Shown here one piece after another: positions 43,901 through 53,976 of a stretch of DNA of 64,000 nucleotides. The notes under the pieces were generated by a model. The model was not told the origin of the DNA. It did not search any database and worked only from the letters and a program-made list of their open reading frames with translations. Every line of letters starts with the position of its first letter. The stretch's first letter is position 1. Source of the stretch: Phoma sp. XZ068. Its lineage: Eukaryota; Ascomycota; Dothideomycetes; Pleosporales; Didymellaceae. The translations under genes were made by a program, and so were the position numbers. The stretch is from NCBI GenBank assembly GCA_004835665.1, contig RBKR01000027.1, positions 558,001 to 622,000 on the forward strand, in the 5' to 3' direction.

Positions 43901-46900
43901 TTGATGCCACCAGCTGGCTGAATCCGCCTAGGGTGCCCCCTCCAAACCGAGGCGTTGACAGGGTGGGCGCCTTATTTATCAAGCACAAGGATAGCTCGTG
44001 TAACCTCAAAGAAAAAGACATTGAGGGGCTGGACACGGCGGCCCTGGACCGCATGCATCGCTTCTTACGTCTCCTGAAAGCCCTTGCACGGGTTGAAGGG
44101 GGACGAGAAGGCTGGACAGTCGCGCTGCTGGATCGATTTATCACTGCTTCAAAACTTGGTGCGGGAGTGCTTAACGGTGACTGCTTGGCCGCCATTCGTG
44201 CCGTGAGTCGGCTTGCCAGCGATATGAGCAAAGTTGTTTTCACAACAACAGTCGCCGATATCGTCGATATCTTTGCCGGTCTCTCTGTGGTTCCAACATC
44301 GAGTCGCCAGCTGGTTGATGATACTGTGACATATAACTCCGTTTTCCTCAACCCGACAGCAATCGGTCTGGTTGATGCAGATTTCGAAGTCCGAAACATC
44401 GCCCTCAACGACTCACCCACTCCACCAACGACAATTCCAAAGCTCCTCGCCAAGGCTGAGTACGTTGGTCGCAGTCTGAGCATCTCGCCTGAAGATTCAA
44501 AGACTTTGGCTAGACTGGTCTCGCCTACCAACCCCGATCCTATTCTTACCATTGACAATCTTTCCGCCGTGTTCGCAGTGGTTTCGATTTGTCGGCGCTG
44601 CAAGCTCTCCGTGGACGACTACGTCACATTCGTCAGTCTAAGCAAAGTAGATCCGCTGGCTAGTTTGGGAAATCTCTCCCTATTCTCTGCGGCCGTTCGT
44701 AAGATTCAGGGTCTCGAGCTATCGGCTACGGACACGCTCTACCTCACGCTGCCTCCAACTACCAGCCCACTATCGCTGGAGCTGCCCGTTGGCACGGTCA
44801 CACAGATTCTGATATCAATTCAGACGAAATACAATGACGTGCAGACAGCTAATCAGTCGCCGTTTGACGAAAACCTCAACGCCACCGAAAACCAGAATGC
44901 CGCCATTGCACTTCTATCCCAGCTCAGAGGGGTCACGCAGCCCGACCTGAACAGGTTCAAGCAAATGCTTGCAGGGCATCTGAGTGCCAGCGACGGGGCG
45001 ACCTTGGTCGCGGAGAAGCTCCATGGGCTCATTTCGGCCGACGCTGAGAACCTCATCGTCCAGGCTCAGGCCGCCCTGGCTGCCAGCCCTGCTCGTAAGG
45101 ACCTGATGAAAGAACTGGCACGAGTGGTGTGCAGCACCTTGACTGAAGAGGTTGCCTCCAGCCAGCGCCAAACTGCGGTCTTGGAAGCTTTGGGGTACTT
45201 TGAGCTAACAGCCGAGATGGTAGCCGTATTCCTGGACAACGTCCCGTCACTCCGGCTGTTGCTTGACAAAGCCCTGGCGACCGGGACTATTTCAAAAGCC
45301 AATTTTCCGCAGCAGTACAGAGCGATTTACCTCTTCCATAGGTTGGCTTTTTTCATTACTAGAGTTGGGCTGCCAGAACCTGATGTGGCATGGCTCCTCT
45401 CCAATGCGATAAAAATGGGCTGGGCAGACCTACGGACGCTTCCCGTAGAGATTGGAGACCCGAAAATACAGTGGCAGGACTGGCTATTCTTACTAGACTT
45501 TGTAGAGGCGGTCAAGCAGTCCGAGTATCCTACGTTGAAGAATGCGGAGAACGCTGCAGCGCCAATCTCCCTTCGCGGCCTCCTCGACTCCTCTATGTCT
45601 GCTGGAGCCGACTTGCCCACGGTATCGAAGTACGCAAGCAAGCTCATCGTAGGCAGCGAGTCTGTTGTGTCAAAGCTGGTGAACCACTTTGGTTTTACAC
45701 TTGGCCACTTCAAGCGAGTTGCTACTCTTAGACAGGTCGAAACCGCGACACAACTGGTACGCAGATCGGGACTGCCAGTAGGCGTTGCCATAAGCCTCGC
45801 CAAAGCCACCACTCCGACGCGTGAAGATATCACCGCCACCCGAGACGCTCTGCAATCCCGATACCCCGTCTCTGCAGACTGGCTTACTGTACTCAAGAAT
45901 ATCAATGATCCCCTAAGAGTCAGGAAACGCGACGGTCTTATAGACTATATCCTTGCTCGAAACAAAGGATCCCTGACTTCAGCCAAGGAGATGTCCGAGC
46001 TTCTCCTCATCGATGTCGAGATGGGGTCGGAGACTTTGACAAGCCGAATCATCCAAGCTCACCAGTCGGTCCAGCAATTTGCTCAGCGCCTACTGATGGG
46101 GTTGGAGCCAACACCAATCGTACCAGATGATCCATTCTGGACCCACTGGACTGAGATGTCCCAGTATCGGCTGTGGGAGGCCAACAAGAAGGTTTTCCTA
46201 TATCCTGAGATGTGGATCGAGCCAGAATTGCGCGACAACAAGTCGGAGTTGTACTCAGAGCTGGAGACTGCGCTCAAAAAGGAGCCAATGACCGCTACCA
46301 ACGTGGAGCGTGTTGTAGCTGGATACCTCGATGGCGTCGAGCATATTGCCGATCTTGAGGTCATGTCGACTTTTTACGATGCACCGCTGTCTACATTGCA
46401 CGTCTTCGCGCGCACCAGGGGTGGCAACCCCCGCGAGTACTATCACAGAACGCTCATATTCGAAGCCGACTGGAGTCCGTGGGCAAAGCTCGCCGGCGTC
46501 GAGATATCTGGCAACCACCTCGTTAGCTTCAAGAGGAACAGCCGCCTCACCATTGCATGGCCAATATTTACACTAGAGCAGGACCCAGTTCAGCAGAACA
46601 CGCCGCCACCGATCCCGGATCCCAACAACCTGGCAAACGAGGCACCCCAGTCCAGGAGGCAGAGGATGAAGATACAACTGTCAATCTCGACAAAGGATCC
46701 TGATACTGGGAGGTGGTCAACGACGCTGACGTCACAAGAGGGAGTCATATATCCAGGGCCTGGGGAGGCGTATACAAATGCCGAAGACTTTCCTGAGTTT
46801 CTTGACCAGTCCACCGGGCTACAGTACGTGGATCTAGAAGGAAATTTGGGACAATGTATCTTGGTCTGCCAATTTGTAGGAGGGGTAGAAACCAAGCTGC

Positions 46901-49900
46901 AGGCAACCGTAAACCGAATCTTTGGTGTATTTCAGCTCGCTGGTTGCAAGGGATACCCAGAGCCGTTCAAAGCCGGACTGGAAGGCGAGTTACGGCGGTC
47001 CAACAGACTTCAATTTCTTACTTATCCGCATTTCCGGAACACATCCTTTACAGAACAGCGCTTTATCAAGGACAGATCGCTAGCAAATAGCTCACCATCC
47101 GACCTTGCCATCCGCACGATCATGGGGGGGAGCAACTTTACCGAAATATTGGGCAAGGAATTTGGCCGTTTCCGGGTCACGTATCCTACCCAGATTACTC
47201 TCTTTGACAGGCTATTTTTTGGGATGCAGCTCTACTCGCTTGGCAGGACACAGACGACAGCTGTCCGAGAGTCGTTTGCGGCAGTATACCGTGCCCTCAT
47301 CCTGCCGATGGGCACTTTCCTGCCGTACTTTGTCACCGACTCGTCAACGCGCGGCTATTGCATCACGCCGGGCTATGAAAGCTCGGAGAAAGACGACACA
47401 AACTTTCGGACAGCTTCAGAAACGTTGGACTTCCTCAATCAATCAGTGAAGCTGGTCCTGAAGTACATCGATGTGTATCAAAACGAAATTGGAGGTAACA
47501 TCAAAATACTACGTAGCAGAGTCAACGAAGATAGCGACTACAAGAACTTGAAGGCCGAGTTTCTAAAGGTCTACTTCAACGCCGAGGATCCCAAAGACCT
47601 GCACTTCCGTAACGCAAGAGGAAACATTGTCAACTTCTACCACCCGCTCGTATGCTTCCTCAAGTCGAAGCTGTATAACGGCGGCATACCTGCGCTACTA
47701 GCGCGCAAGACCCAGCTCGCGGTTAATGATTTTAGCTTTACCAAGGCCTACGATCCACGGGAGTTTGTCCGCAGTCCCTACCCTCAGGAGCGGCTCGAGT
47801 TTGCATTGGCAGACCCGTATTCAGACTACAACTGGGAGCTATTCTTCCATCTCCCGTTTCAGATTGCTGCTCGCTTCAGCGCCAACCAGCAGTTCGAACT
47901 AGCCCGTACCTGGTACCACTACATCTTCAACCCACAGGGATCCGACATGGATGACCCAGCATTGCCACCCGAGAAGGCGGCGGCGCCGCAAAAGAAGTAC
48001 TGGATCACAAACCCTTTTTTCCGCATGCAGGTTGACGACTACGCTGGGCAGCTCATTGATAGCGTGTTGTCCGAAGTGTCCAGTCATCCCGACGGCTTCT
48101 CGCTGGCGGACTCGCTCAAGACGCAGATTCAACTGTGGAGGGCAAACCCCTTCTCACCTCACGTTGTCGCCCGTACACGTCCAGTGGCGTACCAGATGTG
48201 CGTCGTGCTGAAATACATCCAGAATCTAATCGACTGGGGTGACCAGCTGTTCACGCAGCTGACACGAGAGACGATAACGCAGGCGTCAACACTGTACATG
48301 GTGGCGGAGAAGCTCCTAGGTCCCAAGCCACGAGTGGTCCCGCCAGCTGTGCCCGTACCGGTGAAGACGTACAATGAGCTGGGCAAGCAAGTTGATCTAT
48401 TAGGCAATGCCATGCTGACCCTGGAGAATCTTGTACCAGACCTCGGCATTCTACCGCATCATGGCGACGAGCTCCCATCGTCGCCTCCGCTCTCAACGTT
48501 GTACTTTGGTATACCGCCAAACACGAAGATGCTCGAGCTCTGGGACCTTGTGGCTGACAGACTGCTCAAGATCCGCCACAGTCAAGACATCAACGGAAAC
48601 TTTGTTTCGCTGTCCTTAACGTCGCCGCCCATCGACCCCGGGGCTTTGGTTCGGGCCATAGCGTCGGGAGTCTCGTTGCAGGACGTGGTCAACGGTCTCA
48701 ATGCACCGATATCTCATTACCGATTTGCCTATGTTCTCGAAAGAGCCCGTGGCTTCACGCAGATGGTAATATCTCTTGGATCGCAGCTACTCACTCTGCT
48801 CCAGCGGCGCGACGAAGAGGGGCTCGCACGCCTGAAGGCAGGAAGCGAGCTTACTGTAATGAACGCAGTCAAGGAGGCCAAGAGATTCGCTGTTGCAGAA
48901 AATGTCGCGTCTTTCAAGGCGCTGAAAAAGTCGCGTGAGGTATCTGCGGCGCGCAAAACATTCTACGATGCGCTTCTCAAGGCTGGTCTGAATCAGGCAG
49001 AGAAGGACAGTATTGAGGCCAAGCGCGACACCAGTGGTTTGGACATTGTCGCCGTAATCGGTCATCTGGCCGCAGCCCGGCTACATCTCATTCCCAGCTT
49101 CTCTGTAGGCATTGCGGGTTTCGGTGGTTCGCCAAATGTGAGCATGTCGGTAGGTGGAAGCAACGGCGCCTCAGCCGTGTCGAGCTTTCTCGCCTCTGTG
49201 GGAGCTGTGAAGAGCCTGTTGGAGACGTCCTCTCAGCTTTACGCAACCTCGGCCACCTATATCCGACGTGCAGAGGATTGGAAGTTCCAGAGCCTCATCG
49301 CGGAAAAGGAGATGGCCCACATCGACCAGCAGATGGAGGCCTCCAAGGTAGCCGGGCAAATGCTCACAGCCGAGCTGAAAGCACACAATACCAGCATCGT
49401 GGAGGCTACATCCGCCGAGACGTATCTGCGTTCCAAGTACACAAACAAGGAACTCTTCGACTGGGCCGTGGGACGCACCACGAGCACCTACTTCGGAGCC
49501 TTCCAGCTTGCCTTCCGCATGGCGAAGCGGGCCGAGCGCTGCCTGCAGTTCGAACTAGGCGACTTCTCTGGAATGGGCGCTGCGGCGGTCAAAAACGGGT
49601 ACTGGGACACACTTCACAGCGGCCTGCTCGCGGGCGAAGAGCTGCTGCTTGACCTGGGCCGCCTTGAAGCGGCGCATCTTGAGCGCCATGCACGTGAGCT
49701 CGAAATCAGCAAGCCCGTATCACTTGCAAAGCTCGATCCGATTGCCCTGCTATCGCTGCGGACGAAAGGTGAATGCACATTCGCTCTCCCCGAATACATT
49801 TTCGACCTCGATCACCCAGGGCACTACTTCCGCCGCTTCAAGACCATGGCCGTCTCCATCCCCTGCGTTGTCGGGCCCTTCACTTCCGTCTCAGCCACTC

Positions 49901-50646
49901 TTCGCCAGCTGTCAAGCCGCTACCGAGCTAGCACTGCGCGGCCGTCGGCGTACGCAGAGACTCCGCCCGGAGGCGACGACCGCTTCGTGTACAATGTGAC
50001 GGCGCCGTCAGTGATGACTGTAGTGTCAACGGGAGCCAATGACACAGGTGTGCTGGACATGCGACCTGAGGACCCTCGCTACCTGCCATTCGAGCACGCG
50101 GGCGTCCTGGGCACCTACTCACTCGAGCTCCCACCTGTGGCGCAATTTGACTACTCCTCCATCGCTGACGTTGTACTACACGTGTCGTACACGGCGCGCG
50201 ATGGCGGCAGCACCCTTCGCGAAAATGCTGCACCCGCGCCTGTCGGTGGTACCAGCATGATACCGCTACGGACAGCTTTCCCGGCCCAGTGGAATGCGCT
50301 ACTGGCGGGCCGGGCGGCGGAGCCTGTGCTAGTGACTCAGGCACGGCTGCCGCACTGGGCTACAGCGCAGCGGCGAACTGTGCTTCCTAAGGTGACAGTC
50401 TGGTGCGCATTGCCGGTCGAGGGGTTGGACGACCTAGAGGGCTTGCAGATGATAATCGCGAATACAGAAGTGACGTTCACAAAGGATAATGCAGGATTCT
50501 GGCAAGGGAGCCTGCCAGCTGGGAAGGTCAAGTACGGGGAGAAGGTGAAGTTAGAGTGGAAGAACGTGGCGGACGCTAAAAGAGTGGCTGAGCTAAGCTG
50601 TGTGCTTGAGTTCGACGTGAAGGAGCCCGCGGCACAACCTCCTTAA
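40924..50646 (+). CDS. TcA-like subunit of a Tc (ABC) toxin
   Basis: Intronless 3240-aa protein resembling the TcA translocation subunit, which in bacteria forms a pentameric, syringe-like pore that docks the TcB-TcC cocoon. After a short hydrophobic N-terminus, residues about 18-98 look like a peptidoglycan-binding-type helical domain (YTRVAVLAFQKEN). A VRP1-like block with CACSEC and SPSAYLVD lies near residues 714-735. The ABC-toxin N region and a neuraminidase-like segment (YLDGVEHIADLEV, with HVFARTRG) span about 1730-1880. A long helical part follows, and the TcB-binding-type C-terminal domain lies at about 2800-3000 (FELGDFSGMGAAA, ALPEYIFDLDHPGHY). The open frame is unbroken. The first ATG is 40924; the frame extends upstream only to a TTG. 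It pairs with the TcB-TcC fusion next door. Confidence 0.92.
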   Translation: MASTFFTSVLAVGATGAAVTLLQSQLLQLYSAKNPKEPFHMYIAPSELATATFGPYTRVAVLAFQKENQSLFASAPTGNVDRETAAVLSTRLSQAGIDLANPPRFFIVGDVRYNDGSTSQELSVSVYDKDLRDEKLLFTVAPIQEGFFGGSCIRKQLIRGDEGRQPTLSTRVILNKRVIYETSVNEALYEAPALSSIRIQLQQRPPSASSSDSFTSLINALDKALPPVESKEQSYISGAAPDSQLRERISRIREDSKSKDLSYLVRLKSTSSFSKAALTNVVLAHRLTATAQTEAKIFLPPELFYALLATDTYRNITAQSSENLGQADLDLNTPTAPLMYRLALLDETIVKSALEKAVARNLAPPSVISGEFSRALADLRRRARDWIIRQPTVEDQVWTMIQEFLDSGKQKAVKDVLNGENIEGDIFDFLARLVGAFSKKTTASGAQAASGLPRRPPDLLAAAARLRASSTVADLQKLAEADNSTLSHLIVNNTTDGNVSHDDAAVKEVASQLAGELVKEFPTHAFRAKMRRHVSRAKELDKPQAVVKEAASFGSPALSINASAIARFLDAHDDFDLRHSKINIFRTKTELDQQTKLGVAKVQRVFKLAPTFEKTRALMDKGVHSAAQIVSMGRPRFLATFGNTTDFTDTSAAVTYDSAVNVHLATSLLAGNLQGAASALLPAGVSLPLPPAKVEALVKNFPNMASLFQSGDICACSECMTVYSPSAYLVDVLEFFKNRHVLESADGPDAGRTARDKLFVRRSDLADLDLSCDNTNITLPYIDLVCELLEDFVAPDGLSPGSFPGTVTKGKISAPLLQLLRDGLKLPFTERAVVSDTYNSGFRTVRDRTYVVSLGPPGGKVKVLRQTYGNSDSLSASPAYVNRVAYDRLATSTYLPTLPFDLTLAECGAYLRQLGTPRIELMEALVPSAAFVNAVESIGINATEASLIVNSDVAGQEKYWNTGDPANTVGKLKNVLAFITAARIEYTELQSLIDATSWLNPPRVPPPNRGVDRVGALFIKHKDSSCNLKEKDIEGLDTAALDRMHRFLRLLKALARVEGGREGWTVALLDRFITASKLGAGVLNGDCLAAIRAVSRLASDMSKVVFTTTVADIVDIFAGLSVVPTSSRQLVDDTVTYNSVFLNPTAIGLVDADFEVRNIALNDSPTPPTTIPKLLAKAEYVGRSLSISPEDSKTLARLVSPTNPDPILTIDNLSAVFAVVSICRRCKLSVDDYVTFVSLSKVDPLASLGNLSLFSAAVRKIQGLELSATDTLYLTLPPTTSPLSLELPVGTVTQILISIQTKYNDVQTANQSPFDENLNATENQNAAIALLSQLRGVTQPDLNRFKQMLAGHLSASDGATLVAEKLHGLISADAENLIVQAQAALAASPARKDLMKELARVVCSTLTEEVASSQRQTAVLEALGYFELTAEMVAVFLDNVPSLRLLLDKALATGTISKANFPQQYRAIYLFHRLAFFITRVGLPEPDVAWLLSNAIKMGWADLRTLPVEIGDPKIQWQDWLFLLDFVEAVKQSEYPTLKNAENAAAPISLRGLLDSSMSAGADLPTVSKYASKLIVGSESVVSKLVNHFGFTLGHFKRVATLRQVETATQLVRRSGLPVGVAISLAKATTPTREDITATRDALQSRYPVSADWLTVLKNINDPLRVRKRDGLIDYILARNKGSLTSAKEMSELLLIDVEMGSETLTSRIIQAHQSVQQFAQRLLMGLEPTPIVPDDPFWTHWTEMSQYRLWEANKKVFLYPEMWIEPELRDNKSELYSELETALKKEPMTATNVERVVAGYLDGVEHIADLEVMSTFYDAPLSTLHVFARTRGGNPREYYHRTLIFEADWSPWAKLAGVEISGNHLVSFKRNSRLTIAWPIFTLEQDPVQQNTPPPIPDPNNLANEAPQSRRQRMKIQLSISTKDPDTGRWSTTLTSQEGVIYPGPGEAYTNAEDFPEFLDQSTGLQYVDLEGNLGQCILVCQFVGGVETKLQATVNRIFGVFQLAGCKGYPEPFKAGLEGELRRSNRLQFLTYPHFRNTSFTEQRFIKDRSLANSSPSDLAIRTIMGGSNFTEILGKEFGRFRVTYPTQITLFDRLFFGMQLYSLGRTQTTAVRESFAAVYRALILPMGTFLPYFVTDSSTRGYCITPGYESSEKDDTNFRTASETLDFLNQSVKLVLKYIDVYQNEIGGNIKILRSRVNEDSDYKNLKAEFLKVYFNAEDPKDLHFRNARGNIVNFYHPLVCFLKSKLYNGGIPALLARKTQLAVNDFSFTKAYDPREFVRSPYPQERLEFALADPYSDYNWELFFHLPFQIAARFSANQQFELARTWYHYIFNPQGSDMDDPALPPEKAAAPQKKYWITNPFFRMQVDDYAGQLIDSVLSEVSSHPDGFSLADSLKTQIQLWRANPFSPHVVARTRPVAYQMCVVLKYIQNLIDWGDQLFTQLTRETITQASTLYMVAEKLLGPKPRVVPPAVPVPVKTYNELGKQVDLLGNAMLTLENLVPDLGILPHHGDELPSSPPLSTLYFGIPPNTKMLELWDLVADRLLKIRHSQDINGNFVSLSLTSPPIDPGALVRAIASGVSLQDVVNGLNAPISHYRFAYVLERARGFTQMVISLGSQLLTLLQRRDEEGLARLKAGSELTVMNAVKEAKRFAVAENVASFKALKKSREVSAARKTFYDALLKAGLNQAEKDSIEAKRDTSGLDIVAVIGHLAAARLHLIPSFSVGIAGFGGSPNVSMSVGGSNGASAVSSFLASVGAVKSLLETSSQLYATSATYIRRAEDWKFQSLIAEKEMAHIDQQMEASKVAGQMLTAELKAHNTSIVEATSAETYLRSKYTNKELFDWAVGRTTSTYFGAFQLAFRMAKRAERCLQFELGDFSGMGAAAVKNGYWDTLHSGLLAGEELLLDLGRLEAAHLERHARELEISKPVSLAKLDPIALLSLRTKGECTFALPEYIFDLDHPGHYFRRFKTMAVSIPCVVGPFTSVSATLRQLSSRYRASTARPSAYAETPPGGDDRFVYNVTAPSVMTVVSTGANDTGVLDMRPEDPRYLPFEHAGVLGTYSLELPPVAQFDYSSIADVVLHVSYTARDGGSTLRENAAPAPVGGTSMIPLRTAFPAQWNALLAGRAAEPVLVTQARLPHWATAQRRTVLPKVTVWCALPVEGLDDLEGLQMIIANTEVTFTKDNAGFWQGSLPAGKVKYGEKVKLEWKNVADAKRVAELSCVLEFDVKEPAAQPP

Positions 50647-53600
50647 GATTGCAATGATTTGTTCGAGTACTGGCTGATTTTGCATTTAAACGAAGAAATA
50701 TTTCGAGCCCTTTAATGTGGTTGTCGACTTTTCCAAGAACTGTTGCTGAAAGCACTTTGCCTGTATCATGTATAATCATATTCAGTCTATTTTCATTGTT
50801 TTCTCCCCATTCAACGGTTTCAATAATTCATTGACCCCGCAGGATAATAGGGCAATGAATTCCCACGCAGAAACATAAGACTGATCGACTCCTACGCTGA
50901 GACGTACAAACTGGATGTGTATCTGGCCTATCTAAGCATGCCGGGCCTCTGGGGATATGTTCGGGACACTGGTCTTTGTGACAATGACGAGCAGAACCCT
51001 CCGCCAACTATCTGTCAAACAATAATGCTTGTAAGCAATGGTACGAGGCTTGCATAACTTGAATCGATAGGTCGCTGTAACACAATAGGTGTACATTGCC
51101 AACGACAAGTCCGTACGCAAAACTTACCTGCCAAGGGTAGTACTTCCCACAACTAAAGCTGCAGTGTCAGAAGACATTGTTGATACAAAGTAAGGAGGGC
51201 GAACCGCAAGATATTCACACACATCGGGCAGTGAGAAGACATGTGCAAGTTTGATGATCCAAGTAGGTGTGATCAACGTGGTCGCACCACCGGAAATTCC
51301 TGCTAAGTGCTCGCAGAAGGACCGACGTACAGTATCTGATGGGCTGATCGACCACGTAGGTCTTTCCATCCCGTGCATGAAATCTAGCCAGCAACTTTCT
51401 ATTATTTGCGGTCAGTGTATGAGAGTATGTACAGGACTAGAGACAGTGGCAGAGCTAAGTGCTTGCATTACACTGATTTGCACTTTATGCTTTTACTTCG
51501 CGTACTATCAGGTGAAAATTACTTGCTTTCTTAAACTAGAATTTGCAAGTGAACGCCGCCTATCAGGTAGATCTTGAACATACGGCGCTTCATAGGCTGA
51601 TAGTAGTATATTTCATATATATGGCCATTTTCAGGCAGGAGTTCGTTACTTGGGACAAAAGTTTGCTTGCTTTCCTGGATTCAAAACGGCGATTATATAA
51701 CAACATCGTCGCACAGGTTGCAGACTAAAGCTCAGAATCCCTGTAAATGCGCGCAAACAGATTGAGGGTGTTGTACAGGTTGCAGATAGAGACCAAGAAG
51801 TCTCAGAAATGCCGCTAGTAGTTTATGGGTGTTGTATACCTACATATGTTACATTAGGAAACTCCGGAAATGCGCTTTAGCAGATCAAGAGTGTTATTGT
51901 ATCAGTTACACATGGAAGCATTGGAACTACGTGCAGGGCAGATTAGTAAAGCTGTAAACATATACTCTCAGATAGACTGTCCCATGAGTATAAGTTGGGT
52001 CTTCCAGACACTCACATCCAGCTTCCAAGCACAAGCTGCCTACTTCATTATCATTGCAAACTTCTTCGGTCTCCAAAACCCTTATCTTTGATCATGGGTC
52101 ACGGATAGTGGGTCCATCATCTATATGATCAACAGTTTCGAGGAAGGAACAATCAGCCTCCAAAATGCTCAAACCATGGGTGAGTACTTATGATATCCGT
52201 TTTTGATTAACATCCTAGGGGGGCTATTTGTTGCTTTCGACTGATCCATCACTAACACATGTTAAGAGGGTTTATTCCACGAGGATGGCATCAAGGAGAT
52301 TAAGATTGAGGCTGACATGGTCCACGAGACGACCGTAGCTGCAGGTTCTGAAGCCAATATCTCGTCTTGTGGTAGTCAATCTGACTCTCCTTCTGGGACC
52401 AGTATGAAGTTATGATAAAATATACTCCATTATGCAAACAAATGCATGCGCATTAAATCCCACATAGTGCCGTACAAGGAATACAAGTCAATCATATCTC
52501 CACCAAACGACACCGGATTATGGCTATCGCGGTACACAGAACACAAACTCATGGCGAGCTGAGTTCTATACTTTCACTGGCATTCACGTTTTGAGCAACT
52601 TTAACTAACCCCACAGGATACCGGTCTCGTAAAAATTCGGGCAAGAATATCTGCCTGATCGACTGCCACACTCAACTTTACCTCATATCAAATGAATTAA
52701 GTAGACTTGAACATCCCCCTAGAGCGGCTGCCTAACATACGAGCATTTTCCTCATGCTGTTGCCATGTCACAAAACATGACAAGTCTTTATTCGTTTCTA
52801 ATGGCCTTGAAAACACGTGACGTGTATGGAACCATGCGTTTGTCCGCCGATTATGCATGTCTGGATAATGCTCGAACAGAGGATAGAGCCAGTTCATAAG
52901 TGCATCCCAAACGTTAAGTATTCCTTATTCCGCTCGACCTTGCGGAGCGTCCTTGGGCTGAAGTCTTTGTCGCTTGCAAATACTAATTCGGTTGACTTTG
53001 ATCCCGACGCTCTGGCCGAAGACTTTGAATGACTAGATCCGGACTGAAGAGGCTACCAGAACACTTGGCTTGCTACTCTGAAGTGAAAGAGCCACATGCT
53101 CAGAGGACCAAGCAGTGAATGTGAGGTAGATAAAGAAGCTGTGTCCATGGTAAAGAACTGCGATGATACCTTAAACGAACATACCCGTGAGTGACAGATA
53201 CAACCAAGTGGTCCTGACACTGTAACCACACCCATAAAATGTGTTGGTTTATTTCAAACTGGTCGTATTATTAGTATCGTAGGACTAAGAAAGTTCCGTC
53301 AGATTTGGGGTCGCGTCCAAATATTTGTTTAAGGGAATTCCAGCAAGTGTGACGGCCAAGGACCCAGTAAGATAGCGGACATTCGGTCCGCTCACCTTAC
53401 GTGCGAGGTCTATATTATTGATTACACACAGGGCGGAGAGGTGAAACTAACATGTTGGGCGTCTCTTAGAACTGCTTGCCTGATAACAACAATGCCTTCT
53501 AAGTAAAAAAGTTGAACAAAGATCTCTAACAGCAATTTAAAAAAGCACCTTTGAATTCGTGCTGCATTGCTCTACATGTATGTACCTTGATCGCAGAAAC

Positions 53601-53688
53601 ATTTCCCTTGTCCTTTCCAAACCCTACTTGGATATCCTATATTCATCTCCAACCCCGACTCCGCCACGTTTAGGCCTTATGTCAGACA
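50647..53688. other. 3-kb gene-poor tract
   Basis: AT-rich DNA without a confident gene. Two weak candidates were seen. One is a two-exon 67-aa frame (52125-52179 joined to 52267-52415, gtgagt donor). The other is a 69-aa frame (52826-53032) ending in an acidic tail, which could be a relic last exon. Neither shows a family. A degenerate triple repeat lies at 51714-51900. The tract separates the toxin pair from the following secreted-protein gene. Confidence 0.4.
51714..51900. repeat. Degenerate ~62-bp tandem repeat (3 copies)
   Basis: Three imperfect units start near 51714, 51775 and 51837. Each contains a g/caga-atccc/gaaatgc-like core and ends in a gggtgttgta or gtgttattgta motif. The copies have diverged strongly, so this is an old repeat. 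Confidence 0.5.
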
Positions 53689-53976
53689 CTAATCGTCAAA
53701 CTCGCACACCTGATCCTTTTGGTCCCAACGAAGTCCAGCCGGACAGGACAACACGGTCGATTGCCCATTTGCGCACGAAACGAATTTATGTCTGTCAAGC
53801 GGATGTGGGAAGTAACCGTCGCTGAGACACGGAATTAGGGGCAGAGCACCGTCAACCACGCCCCCAATTAGGCCTCGACGTAGCGTGTCTGCAGCAACCT
53901 CATGGGCACGAACAGTACTAGAGGTAGGCGAAGCTGCGATGAGTTGGGCAGCGGTTGCAAGAAGAACGAGCCACAT
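53689..53976 (-). CDS. Small secreted chitin-binding (CBM14/peritrophin-A-like) protein
   Basis: Intronless 95-aa protein. Residues 1-16 (MWLVLLATAAQLIAAS) form a signal peptide; the mature part is about 78 residues with a single CBM14-like module at the C-terminus. Cysteines occur in C-x17-C-x9-C-x12-C spacing. The first begins CLSDGYFPHP, the family's usual opening, and the third is in SCPAGLRWD, matching the C-P-x-G-L-x-[FW] signature. The canonical domain has six cysteines. Here the second position is Arg (LDRHKF) and the sixth is absent. CBM14 modules bind chitin, and in fungi they occur in secreted effectors that shield the wall from host chitinases (Avr4-like). That role is an inference. 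A TATA-like tatttaaa lies about 110 bp upstream on its strand (54086-54094). Confidence 0.8.
   Translation of the reverse strand: MWLVLLATAAQLIAASPTSSTVRAHEVAADTLRRGLIGGVVDGALPLIPCLSDGYFPHPLDRHKFVSCANGQSTVLSCPAGLRWDQKDQVCEFDD

Noticed and set aside
43650..44603. 317-codon antisense frame inside the TcA-like gene
   Set aside because: Shadow of the GC-rich coding frame on the other strand; no family features.
31909..50646. Bacterial contamination as the explanation for the toxin genes
   Set aside because: Spliced fungal genes lie on both sides in the same continuous sequence, so contamination is less likely than transfer; it cannot be excluded without read-level data.
52125..52415. Two-exon 67-aa frame with a gtgagt donor
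   Set aside because: Phase and splice signals agree, but the peptide is short, has no family or signal sequence and lies in AT-rich decayed DNA; mentioned only within the gap entry.
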